Assembly: GCA_900239685.1 (NCBI GenBank)
Contig: OENT01000163.1
Location: forward strand, 1-64,000
DNA length: 64,000 nt
From: Rotaria macrura
Lineage: Eukaryota; Rotifera; Eurotatoria; Philodinida; Philodinidae
Direction: 5' to 3'
A program made the translations under genes and the position numbers. Below are positions 23,801 to 36,392 of this stretch, one piece after another (positions within the stretch are counted from its first letter, which is position 1; each line of letters starts with the position of its first letter). The notes beneath the pieces were generated by a model. It did not search any database. It had not been told where the DNA came from and worked only from the letters and a program-made list of their open reading frames with translations.

Positions 23801-24525
23801 ACGAGTTTTTTTTCCCATCGACTTTCAATAAAGGAGTTTGACGAGTAACTGTTAAATGAGTCAACGATATGATTGATATCGTCTAGTAAATAGTTCGTTT
23901 TCATATGCTTCTCATGATAAGTGGACATTTTTTTTAAACGGTATCAACAATAGTAGTCTTACGTAAAAGAACTTTAATCCATTGCTTCTTAAATACATGC
24001 ATATTGTTTTTGAATATATCCTACGATGAGAATGTTGAAATAACACATAAAAACTACGCTGATAGAAATTAGATTGATTTTTAAAAGCGAATAAATTCAA
24101 AGATAGAATTTTTCTTTCATTTCGTTCACACATTAAAGTGTATCAATATTAACTATCCTTGAATTTTTTCCTTCCGCTCAGTAGTTACTTCGTTCTATTT
24201 TAGATCAGTTAAGTTTTTCTTTTTCGTCTTTTCATGTTCACATTAAACATATGCATTCATTTATTGATCTCGAATCTTATATGATTTCAATCAACATTCA
24301 AAAGAAAATGAACTAAACCATTTTCTTCTTCTCTTCTTGTTTATTTTTCGTTCTTTCTCTATGTCATTTGTCTGTCTGTCTCACTCACTCGTTGATACTA
24401 ATAGAGGTAAAATAGTATTATGATAAGACCTACTAATTTAGGGGATATTTTTTGATAAATTGAATATCTGCTTCATGTCATGTAGGTATAAATGCTTATG
24501 AGTATGCCTTATATGATTATTGTCA
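20830..24525. other. Intergenic region (~3.7 kb) with possible exon-like fragments
   Basis: Mostly AT-rich and non-coding. Two exon-like fragments on the plus strand are too short to call. One at ~22785-22893 contains YCCGQPTEQGHLF and ends at AAG/GTTAAA. The other at ~23270-23325 ends at a good GGTAAGC donor. They cannot be joined in a single open frame by eye. A GA-repeat purine tract lies at ~23182-23225. Confidence 0.3.
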
Positions 24526-25470
24526 ATGACTAAAACAAACTTAATATTGTATATTTATTTATTAAAATTTTCATTTACTTTAATGTTAAATGCATCTCAT
24601 TCATTGATATCCAATGAGTATATTATTGATACATGCTGTTCGTTTGATAGAAATGATAGAATATCATTATCATGTCGTCCTGATGAAAAGATTCATCTTA
24701 ATTTAATTGAAATATATTATAATCCAAATGAATATTGTTCATCAGAATTCAATTGTTGTAAATATCGAACAAGTTGTTCGCGACGTATAACAAAATATTT
24801 TAATATGAATTGTAATGAAAAAAATTTTTGTTACATTGATAAAACCTGTATGAAAATTTATGAACCATGTTCAAGCATGAATGGCCTATATGGACAATAC
24901 ATAACTATTCATTACTCATGTTTATCATCAAATGCAACGTCGATCAAAAATTCTTTCCATTACAATTCCAATAATGAATATCCATTTATTGTTAAAAAGT
25001 TAATAACAACTCAACATGAAACAAATCGTAATGTCATACAAGAAAAAAAAAATTTTCTATTTAATGATTTTAAATCATCACCATTATCGTTGATATCAAT
25101 TATATTTTCTTTTCTTCTACTTATGTTTATCATTTATTCATTAGCTGAGCAATATGCTAATAGACGTTGTCGTCGAGATTATTTGAGAAAAACTATGAAG
25201 AAGACAAATCAATTGTATTTTGAAAATCTTCGAGAAGAAAAACCCAAAGTTGAATCAAATAATATGAAACCCATCAAATACATGAACACAATTCAACCGA
25301 GCTTTGTACCAGACAAACTTTATAGAAATACGTATCATCAATATAAATACCCTTATATTTATTATCCAATTCATCCTTATGAAAAATATATTCATATTCA
25401 ACATAATCCAATAAATCGACAAATTTATTCAACAACATATAATCCCTATGTCAATCATTATACCAACTGA
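24526..25470 (+). CDS. Type I membrane protein with SUEL/galactose-binding-lectin-like ectodomain, 314 aa
   Basis: Single exon from ATG 24526. Residues 1-~26 form a signal peptide (LILYIYLLKFSFTLML core). Residues ~36-134 are a Cys-rich domain with the SUEL/RBL lectin pattern. It opens with ISLSC and IHLNLIEIYY, then has paired CC and C-x-C spacing, a FCYIDKTCM strand and EPC, and ends in YITIHYSC, the counterpart of the PCxGTxKYLxVxYxC end of these lectins. A Ser/Asn-rich stalk follows, then a transmembrane helix at ~186-208 (LISIIFSFLLLMFIIYSL). The ~100-residue cytoplasmic tail starts with a basic RRCRRDYLRK and is very Tyr-rich (YHQYKYPYIYYPIHPYEKY). An AATAAA lies at 25549-25554. The lectin assignment comes from pattern, not a search, and carbohydrate binding is unproven. 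Confidence 0.75.
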   Translation: MTKTNLILYIYLLKFSFTLMLNASHSLISNEYIIDTCCSFDRNDRISLSCRPDEKIHLNLIEIYYNPNEYCSSEFNCCKYRTSCSRRITKYFNMNCNEKNFCYIDKTCMKIYEPCSSMNGLYGQYITIHYSCLSSNATSIKNSFHYNSNNEYPFIVKKLITTQHETNRNVIQEKKNFLFNDFKSSPLSLISIIFSFLLLMFIIYSLAEQYANRRCRRDYLRKTMKKTNQLYFENLREEKPKVESNNMKPIKYMNTIQPSFVPDKLYRNTYHQYKYPYIYYPIHPYEKYIHIQHNPINRQIYSTTYNPYVNHYTN

Positions 25471-25548
25471 TTTTTTTCTTTTCTAATATTAGACAATTAT
25501 TCAATCGTCGTTTTATGTTAATTTTTCCATTTTTATTTGAAATACATA

Positions 25549-25554
25549 AATAAA
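25549..25554 (+). promoter_or_regulatory. Polyadenylation signal AATAAA
   Basis: Canonical hexamer ~80 bases after the stop of the lectin-like membrane protein. Confidence 0.5.
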
Positions 25555-27899
25555 ATTTTTATTGTTTTCTTTGCTTGTGTCACTCGCTTAGTGACCATCC
25601 AGAAAAGAAAAGAACATCATATTTCTCTGCTTTTCATTATTTACGTTTCATATTTCGTACTTTCTCTTTTATTAGATGCTATAATCACATTAATTATTAG
25701 TATTAGACAATTTTATACTGAACTATTATTTCAAATTAATATTTTTTCTTATGTCTGATATGAATCATTTTGAATGATGTTTGACTCTCTGTCATAATAT
25801 GTAAAAGAGTGGTGTAAATACGAGTAAAATTGATGTTTCGCCTTTCGCTTATTATTTAGATGATTGAATGCGACAACTGCTCATACATATATCTGAATGT
25901 TGCTCTTGGTCAACATCTACTTGAGAGAAAAAGAACGAAAACGTATCAGACGAGGTGTACGCTCATGCACGAGCGATCAAATGGCACTTCTAGATCTTGT
26001 GTAATCATCATCACCATCATAATCATCATCATCATCGTTATAATAGGAACATAAAGGGAAAAAAAAGAAGATTTATATTAAAAAAGAAGTGAAAATGGTG
26101 ACAGATTGAATATTTAAAAAAGGAGTGAAAGAAAAGAAAAAAAGAGATTGTACTTATTGATTAAGGATCGATCTTGCGTAAAGAGACATTCGTAGACATT
26201 AGTACGTGTCTCTTAATGACTTGGACACATTTTTTAGTTTACATAATAGAAAAAGATGTGTTGAATGACGATGACAGAAAAATATTCACCAAAGATGATC
26301 AATAACTGTCACACATAAGAACGTTAACACTTTTTTGTTCACAAGTTTTATATATTCATCTATTTCAAGTCAAGCTCGATGTGTACATATAAATATATAT
26401 ATATATAGATAAATAGATATACAGATATGTATTCATTTATCGATTTTCTTTTACATCAAATTTTTGTTTTTTCTCTTCAAAAACATAAAAATAAAGAACT
26501 TTCTAATATTCTTAATTCGCACAGCAGTATCTGATCAGTGAAACATTATGTAATACCGTCATACGAATACATAAAAAGAAATTGAAATTACTTCTCTGTT
26601 CGGCTTCTGTTTTCTATTGTTCATTTTTTTCTCATTGAAATCCATATAGAATTCAAAATGAAGCATGATCAAACAATGTCTCTTTTATATGCTTATGCCT
26701 CAACGAGTCAACAGTTCAACCTTATCTAAATATGTTGTCTTATTATTAATAACTATAAACGATTTTGTTTTAATTAAATTTTTAGCTTGATTTAGATTTA
26801 TGCATTCTATAGAGAGAAAAACTAAGTGCTAGTTTTTCATGCTCTATTATTAGAATTAGAACATACAAGGATTCTATTTGAACTATCTCTTTTGTAAAGC
26901 GTATTAAGTTTTTCGATTGTAAATTCTTATTGTATTTAATGTGTTCTTGATACCGTTGATCAAATAAAATATGAAGTGTGATAAATTCATATTGATGACT
27001 ATAAAAAAAGTTTGTCATACTATCTATTTGAAATTGAATCTATTCGAGAAATTCTGTTTTGAATATTCCTTGTTTTCTGTTGTTTTATACATGTGTTCAA
27101 ACGACTATGAAATATATGTAAATCGCTTGATTTAATTTTTCGCTTTCATCGAATCAGAGAGACTTCGTCTATCCGATTGATATATTTTTGAAGAAATAAG
27201 TTCGAAAGTTTCTGCAGTAAAATAAGCTGTTAATTAGTAAATTGTTGCAATTCTTTGTTTACGATCGTCTTCTCTTGTTTTTGGTTTAAAATTAAATACT
27301 GTATTCCAGATGAATGCAATTAAAATCTTTACTCCTACGCAGTATCGCATCATGTAGAGTTTTCAAATTTGCATTTATCCATTATTCAACAATTATTTTC
27401 AAGTCGATTACTTGTAATAGAAATCCGAAATTAGTCACTTCATAGCCCAAAGTCATACTCTATTGAGAATCTACTCGGACAAACGTCTAGTTTCATTTAC
27501 ACTACTGAAAAAAATAGTTAATTAAAACTTGAAATGACTGAAAAGATTTTATCGATATATCTAATTGGCAACTATGCTTTGAGTAACAATAAGTACGAAC
27601 TTCAGATGATCTTGTTCGTTGCACATGACAAATCGCAAAAAATTAAAGCTCTTGAGAAGTGAATAAAACAGATGTTGCAAGGTGGTACCATCATACATTT
27701 AACAAAAATAGAACACGAGAATTTACTCTGCTAGACTGTACGAGCGTCGATAAGGGCAATTTGAATAAGCACATTCGTGGCATAGTATCAAGGCTATTAG
27801 AACAAATTCAAATCTTAGCAAATAACTTGTACGTACATGTGTTGGTTTGAAAATAGCCCAGTATCAATCATGAACAATTAATTGATTGATAGTTACTAA
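25555..27899. other. Intergenic region (~2.3 kb)
   Basis: No gene recognised. Contains simple repeats: a CAT/ATC-rich tract at ~26005-26040 and a TA-rich tract at ~26390-26425. The frame at 27659-27850 has mixed composition but no known domain. Confidence 0.4.
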
Positions 27900-28059
27900 T
27901 ATCAATTACAAAAAAAAAAGATACATTACAGTTATTTGAATAACTTATTGATAAGAAGAAAATGAAGAGTTGCGATTTTCACCGTTAATTACGAAGGGAA
28001 AGTTAGCTTCCTATATGTCTCAACTCAAATTTGAATGTTTGACAATTCACTGATGGAAT

Positions 28060-28772
28060 CCAAGGGGAAAGTGCAGGTTTGAAACCCGCAGCATCACAGC
28101 ATCATTTCAGCATCGTGAACTTCTTTCACATTGAGCGTCACAGCAGCATATTAGCACTTCTTCGGCATCTTCAGTTTTTCCTCAGCAATTTAGGGTAGAA
28201 TTTGATGCGTATGTATTGTCAAGGTAATATCAACACGTACTGGCTAAATTCTAAACTAAATTGTTGAGAGAAAATGGAAGCTGTCGAAAACTTACTGATA
28301 TGATGGTGTGATGCTCATAGTGAAGGAAGATCACGATGCTGAAATGATGCTGTGATGCTGGAGTTTTCAAACCTGCAGCAGGGATACACTAATTCCTATT
28401 TGTTAACACTGAAGATCGATCGTTTGCGGTATTTAGAACTGCCAATCTGATCAATTTTTCGAGTCGGACCGATTCAATTTTGATTGCTCTGTTTGATGGT
28501 ATTGGCAATTTTGACGAAAAATGACTGAATGGTACAAGAATTGAACGGAGTTGACTAAAATTCAAGAATTTTTGGTCGATTCCTGTCAATTCTTCCATTT
28601 TTTATTCGTTTTTCCTCAAAGTTGACAATAGCATCAAGTAGAGCAATCAAAATTGAATCTGTATGACTCGAAGAATTGGTCGAATTTGATGGTTCTAAAT
28701 ACCGCAAATGATCGATCTTTATTGTCAAAAAATAAGAATTGATGCATTCCTAACCTGCACTTACCCCCCTTG
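28060..28772. mobile_element. hAT-like MITE (CCAAGGGG...CCCCTTG) nested in the fold-back
   Basis: Ends read CCAAGGGGAAAGTGCAGGTT on the left and, in reverse complement, CAAGGGGGGTAAGTGCAGGT on the right. It is flanked by the 8-bp direct repeat GATGGAAT (28052-28059 and 28773-28780). The intact right arm of the host fold-back has a single copy (GATGGAATGAATTC in reverse), confirming insertion. The interior 28071-28378 is itself palindromic, with GCATCACAGCATCATTTCAG in the left arm and its complement near 28336-28360. An 8-bp duplication and CAAGGG-type ends fit the hAT superfamily. Non-coding. Confidence 0.8.
28379..28752. mobile_element. hAT-like palindromic MITE, copy 1 (CAGGGATAC family)
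   Basis: Near-complete palindrome of ~370 bp inserted near the right end of the 28060-28772 element. It begins CAGGGATACACTAATTCC and ends (reverse complement) AGGAATGCATCAATTCTT. It is flanked by ACCTGCAG and ACCTGCAC, a 7/8 match, as expected for an aged 8-bp hAT duplication. It is the same family as 56000-56356: both carry GTATTTAGAACTGCCAAT and GACTGAATGGTACAAGAA. Confidence 0.8.
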
Positions 28773-29580
28773 GATGGAATGAATTCTCGATGGATGTTTT
28801 CTCCTAGCAAGGAATATTCTGAACTGCGTTTCTGATTCGATTTCGAATTTGAACATGATCTTTCTTTAGGACAAGTTATCATCTTTCGATTTATGCAAAG
28901 CTCAACTTTCTAGCTTATTCTGTTCAAGATTCAGGAAGTATGAAACTTTTTTCTGAAACCTTTTGATTTCGACTAACTCACCTGAAATCTCCTGGAAAAG
29001 GATTGTAGCTGGCGTAATAACTCATCAGGCTAAATTGCGTGGTGTGATTCACTGTTGAATTCAGAAAATAGACATTAACACGGCGATCAGAGTATTTCTT
29101 ACTGTGACGTCATCTTAGACTATAGAACAAGATTTTTAAAAAATTCAAATTATATTGTTAATATATTTCTTCTGAATCCAATAATAAATAACATCAAACG
29201 GCTCAGTATGTTCGATTTCAGATGAGTTAATCGAAATCACAGGTTTCAGAAAAAAATTTCATAGTACCTGAATCCTGAATACAATAAACTAAAAAGTTAA
29301 GCTTTGTATAAATCGAAAGATGATAACTTGTCCTTTAGAAAGATCGTATCCAAATTCGAAATCGAGTCAGAAACATATTTCAGAGTATTCCTTGCTTGGA
29401 AAAACGTCCGTCGAGAATTCATTCCATCAGTAAATTGTCAAACATTCAAATTCGAGCTGAGGCATGTAGTAAACTAACTTTAGCCTTTCTAATTAACGGT
29501 GAAAATCTCAATTCTTCATTTTCTTCCTATCAATAAGTTATTCAAATAATCGCAAGGTATCTTCTGTTTTTGAAATGAAT

Positions 29581-32500
29581 AAAACCATGTTGAGATAATT
29601 TGAAAAATATTGCTTGTTGGCTCTAGATTCATAGTAAGTTTCTAAATATGCTATTACTTGTGTCGTCACATGAATATATGGAAGCAGATTTTAAAAATTC
29701 TATTCTTTCATGCTTGTTGACAGATACATATCAATCTATTCCATATGATCAAATAGTAAGGCTATTGGCAATATGAAAAATGAAAATAATTACCATATAC
29801 AGTCGAATTGATTTGATTGCTTCCTCATTGCTTTGCGTTTTGAGACATGTTTGTCATTGATACGATAGAAGATTGAATCTTGAGATCAGAGTCACTTAGA
29901 TTGTCTACAACTAGGAATCTATTACTTTCATAATTGGAGTTTACAGAACTTTCTGTTTAAGTTTTTTACGAATGCATAATATTTTGCACGAAACATCGTT
30001 TTATTTAGACTCTTGAAATGCATATAAAAAATTCAATTACAACTATTGATCATTTTTCTTTGAACAACTTGTACACTGTATCTTGATATTTGAGGCTCGT
30101 ATTCCCATTCACAAGACAACTAATAGCATTTCGACGTGAATTTTGATTTTTGTGAATGCATAGTCAATCTGTCGGAAAATTATCATGATGAGGAAAATCC
30201 AATAAGGAAGAAAAAACAAAAGAGTGATTACTTCATAACTGTCTATTTTTCACATGAGTAGTGTCAAAGTATAGTATATCAAGTGCATTAGTTTTGATGT
30301 TCTAAAGAGTGCAAGACGAAGTTTGCATGCCTTGATGCATATCTATGTGAATCATCTATCTGTGAATATTACTCACTACTGAAACCTGTTATACTTAAAA
30401 CCCGTAAACTACACAATACATATTTTCGCTGCCTTCTTTTTCTCTTTCATGATTGTTATCAATGCTAAAAACATAGTTTCAGATCTACTTCACATCAAGA
30501 ATACAGAAATTTTGCGAGTTTTATTTTGAAACAATAGGTTTTTATTTCATCTATCAGAAAAAATAGTCTCTGATTTAAAGCATTTAGGAAAAAATGATAT
30601 CAGAATAGTTGGTAAATGGTCTTGATATCATAAACTATCCATATAAAAATTTGTTTAACTGTTTTTCTATCAAGTTTTTGTTTTTGTATTACGTTATAGA
30701 TGTCCATTTACAGTTACATTCAACATTTGATTTTGTATGTCTAATTAATGGCATGCCATCTGATTCTGCAGTATCAAAAATATTTTGTCACATAATATAT
30801 AATGTGATTCGTTTTTCTCTATCGGGCTCTTGCAAATCGTCTTCGAGAATAATCTTAAGAAGTGAAATTTCGACCAATTGAGCTAAGATTAATAGGTATG
30901 GCTGCTAGATGCCAATATTCGTATGTGCAACTGAAGAATGGTTTCGTATCCATCAAAAGCTGCTGTCTAACTTGATCAAAACGTCTGTTAAACGTTATTG
31001 AAGGGCTGTACTCTATCGTACAGTGATGATTTAATTCTGGCCTATAAAAAATTGTGCCGTAAAACATCGATTCTAAAGGGATAAGAATTGGATTCTGAAT
31101 ATTTTTACATAATCATCTATTCTTAAAAGCCGTTACCTCTATCATCTTAGATATAAGTAATGTCTTTTTCTGAAATCTTTCTATGAACTATAAGACATGT
31201 TAGACTGTTGTCGTTTCATACCTGCGGAAGAACGTATTACCATACTTAGAAATGGTACTATGACGTGAAATTTCGCTTTACTAATACTATTTCTCGCTCT
31301 TCTAGAAGTGGAACATCAAAGGAAAAGTGTTCGATGTATTGGCATTCATTTCAATCGATCTGTTAGAGTTCACAAGGTCGCATGATGACATAAGAACGAC
31401 TGCTTTTAATACACTTTATGTATAAGAGTAAATTATGACAGACATGTTGAATATGAGATAGGGCCAAATAAAAAAGTGCGTGTTGTCAAACTCTTATAGT
31501 TCATGCGCACGCCGACAGAAATAATAATCGCTCAAGTTTGTTCATTCGATATCTGTTTTTTTATTAGTAAGTTTGCTGAACGTAATAGAAATTCTGCTTA
31601 ATAAAAAAAAATTTATCTACTGATTGAACCACAGATGCTCATCTTCATTGAGAATGATTGATCAATGAAAGCTATTCTTGACAAGAGTAGCATCATTGAC
31701 AGAGGAATTCATGAATTAAATCAATCTTAGAAGTGTTTTCTACAGCAATCATGACAGAAAATATACGACTATGAACGCAGTTATGAAGCGAGAAACATTC
31801 GTAATATACAGATGTAGAGGTATTCTAGCGTGTATCAAATGAACGTCTGTCGGATCATTTAGAATATATTCTGACTAGAAAAGGCACGTATAATACTTCC
31901 TATACTATCAGTTTTCAAGAAAATATTACGTCTAAATCAAGAATAACCAGAGCCTTCTAATAGTGATTTCGCGAGAAATAAATCGACTCAATAAAAAATT
32001 TGTTAAGATACTCACTTCTTGTTGCCGATGATAATGATTCAGAATAAAAATTTCATTCGCATTCTCACCTTGCACTAACCTTGATGATCATTAATACTAT
32101 TAATCACCACATAGCGGTAGATTGCATCTAGTACTGGTTGAAGAGCGTGTCCTAATTGAAGATATTTTCTCATAAGAAGTTTGTTAGTGATTAATATGAC
32201 TGTGGCAATGACTTGAAGCACCTGAGCGAGTAAAATAATGTAAGAATATACGCCCATGAATTAATGTGAACTAGACTATCAATTCATTCGAGTTGACTAT
32301 AGCATTGAATTAATGTGCTATTTCTTAATCAATTCAATTATTCATGGTGCAGTTTTTGTTTCTAGAACAGTGACTTGAAATTGCATTCTAAAGCAATCTT
32401 GTCAATTATTGATGAATAATAATTAAATAATTCCTCCGGGTTAGTGTTTCAAGAGGAAACCAAACATCTCTAATTAAATGAATCATCTGATCTTAGAATT

Positions 32501-32866
32501 ATCTGTCGTTTCGTAAAATAGAAAAGAAAAGATTTAAGCAATAGTTTAATCATGTTTAAATAATACATATGTACGATGAGAAAACTACTTTCCATATCCC
32601 ATTTGAGTCACGGAGTCATATCATTCATGAAGGAATCTTTCGATAAATAATTGATCGTAGTAATTCTTATTTTGACAAGATTTAGCAGATATTTATATTC
32701 GTCTAAATTTAAAATTGTTCTCTTTTAAGTCGAAATCTAGTAAATAAATTCATATCATAACGAAAAATATTCAAATAATATTTTCACAAGTTCTATCAAA
32801 AAGCGTGTTCGCTCGTTTTTTTATTTTATTTAATCTTTTATTTTGCTATTACGGAGCGGATAAAAA
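29581..32866. other. Intergenic region (~3.3 kb)
   Basis: AT-rich. Short frames at 30609-30881 (+), 30855-31067 (-) and 32075-32257 (-) look mildly protein-like; the last is hydrophobic. I recognise none of them and cannot extend them into a gene. Confidence 0.35.
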
Positions 32867-33175
32867 ATGTCAATTCATGAAGTTTGTTTTCGTGATGATT
32901 CTTATAATAAAATTGTAAATTTTTATAATAAAAAACAAGAAAATTTCTTGATTTTAATTAATTGTCAAACAAATCAATACTCTTATGAAACGATTTCAAA
33001 AAGTAATCGATTTACTGCAAATTTCAATAGAAATTGTCTGTCAATAAAAATATCGCCTAATAAAAAAGAACGTCGAAAAGGTAAATTCTTTTCACATATG
33101 CAAATGGATGCATATGTGAAACGATTTTCGAATTCGGGTCCATTCATTCAACAAGATTATTTCATCTTTGATTAA
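32867..33175 (+). CDS. Hypothetical small protein, 102 aa
   Basis: Open frame from an ATG in an A-rich context (GATAAAAAATGTC). The protein is polar with mixed composition (EVCFRDDSYNKIVNFYNKK, then FLILINCQTNQ) and a basic patch KKERRKGKFF at ~residues 65-75. No signal peptide, membrane segment or known domain. It could be a complete small gene or one exon of a longer one; no good splice sites in phase are evident right after it. A TA-repeat follows at ~33198-33217. Confidence 0.45.
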   Translation: MSIHEVCFRDDSYNKIVNFYNKKQENFLILINCQTNQYSYETISKSNRFTANFNRNCLSIKISPNKKERRKGKFFSHMQMDAYVKRFSNSGPFIQQDYFIFD

Positions 33176-34165
33176 GACAAGTATGAATATAACTATATAC
33201 TTATATATATATATGTATTCTCCTTCGAACTTTGAAAGAAACCGTTTGTAGACGGGAAGAAATTCTTTTACTAATATTTCTTGAAATGAACGTTTTTATC
33301 TTCGATATTCGATGAGAACTAAAATCCTGACAGCAATGTTCGTCAAATTAAAATCAATGTGTACGTACTTAATGATATGCAATGATTATTTTCAGACGTC
33401 TATCTGCCTCCTCAATGATACAAACCATACGCTGTTTTCTCTCGTCAGCAAATAACTTCCTGATTTATAACTTGGAGAACTTCTCTTCAATTAAAACTCC
33501 ATTGCTTGGTATCTGTTCATAATTTGTTGAAGATATCCGTTCGTTAATTTTTCAATATTTATCAAAAGATAAAAGATGCATAAAAATATAAGTGAATCTT
33601 CATCATCGAAAACACTGTGTGTCGAGGATAAATATTGAGTTTCTGTTCTTTTTTTTCAAATAAATACAATTAGACAGTTAAGTCGAAAAAATCCTATTTG
33701 ACGAACAGGAAATGATTTGTTTTGTGTTTTTACCAATAAATATTGATTCTCACAAGAGATCCTTATTGGAATTGATTTGATTTAATTATTTTAATTAAAT
33801 TGAAAATATTTACAGAAACCTATTTCCTATCCCATAATCAGATTTTTTCTTTTTCTTTTAAACATCGCCGACAAGAAACTTTGTTTGTCTTTCTACGACC
33901 AAACTTAAAATAAATTTTTAAGTTTTTATTGAATAATTTCGAACGACTTCGGAACGCATTTTGTTCGTAGGAATATGTTGAATAGAAATCTTATTCTTGT
34001 TTGTTTGCGCCACTTTTCAGGGCTGTTCTTTCTTTTCTTTTTTAATCATGAAAAAAAAGCGGTGTAATCACAAGAAATAAAAACAAAAAAGTACTAATGC
34101 AAGTGGCTGATGTTCATGTCTTCTTGTTTTTTTTGATCGTTTGTTTTTCATTTGATTGATTACTC
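33176..34165. other. Intergenic region 3' of NAC-alpha
   Basis: T/A-rich with no gene. An ATTAAA on the minus strand at ~34042-34047 is a candidate poly(A) signal for the NAC-alpha gene. Confidence 0.4.
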
Positions 34166-36092
<1,927 letters not shown>

Positions 36093-36392
36093 TTTCTTTT
36101 AAGATTAAAAACAATCTAGAATAAGATATTCTTTTTAGAGAAATATTTGACGAACGTTTACACAATACAAATACATTAAAACATTTGTTTTTAAACAAAA
36201 CCTTTTCTTTTGACAGAAAAAAAAAGAAAAAATTTGATTTAAAAAAAAAAAGAAGAAAAAAAAAGATCGAATTAAATTGTTTTTTGTACAAGACGAAATT
36301 GAAGAACAAAGATGTAGACATAAAAAAGAAGAAAAAAAAGACGAACAGAAAATTGAAAGAAGAAAAACGAGATAAATAAATGAGAAATATTT
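36093..36392. other. 300-bp spacer between receptor kinase and NAC-alpha
   Basis: Very A-rich on the plus strand (AAAGAAGAAAAAAAAAG blocks at ~36218-36370). It must hold both the 3' end of the receptor transcript and the promoter or leader-acceptor of NAC-alpha, since both genes run on the minus strand. Confidence 0.5.

Larger units (their letters stand above)
27900..29580. mobile_element. Long inverted-repeat (fold-back) element, interrupted by nested insertions
   Basis: The outer arms are ~370 bp each. The left arm is 27900-28059 plus 28781-28990; the right arm is 29214-29580 in reverse orientation. Shared landmarks include TTATTTGAATAACTTATTGA (27933 region; its complement ~29518-29538), TTTGAATGTTTGACAATT (its complement ~29433-29450) and GACAAGTTATCATCTTTCGA (28871 region; its complement ~29314-29334). 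The centre (28991-29213) is unique. The left arm is split by the element at 28060-28772, so the fold-back is the oldest layer. No coding capacity. Outer target duplication not found. Confidence 0.8.

Noticed and set aside
25860..26054. 64-codon frame ending in an Ile-rich run
   Set aside because: Its C-terminus is translation of the ATC microsatellite; no other support.
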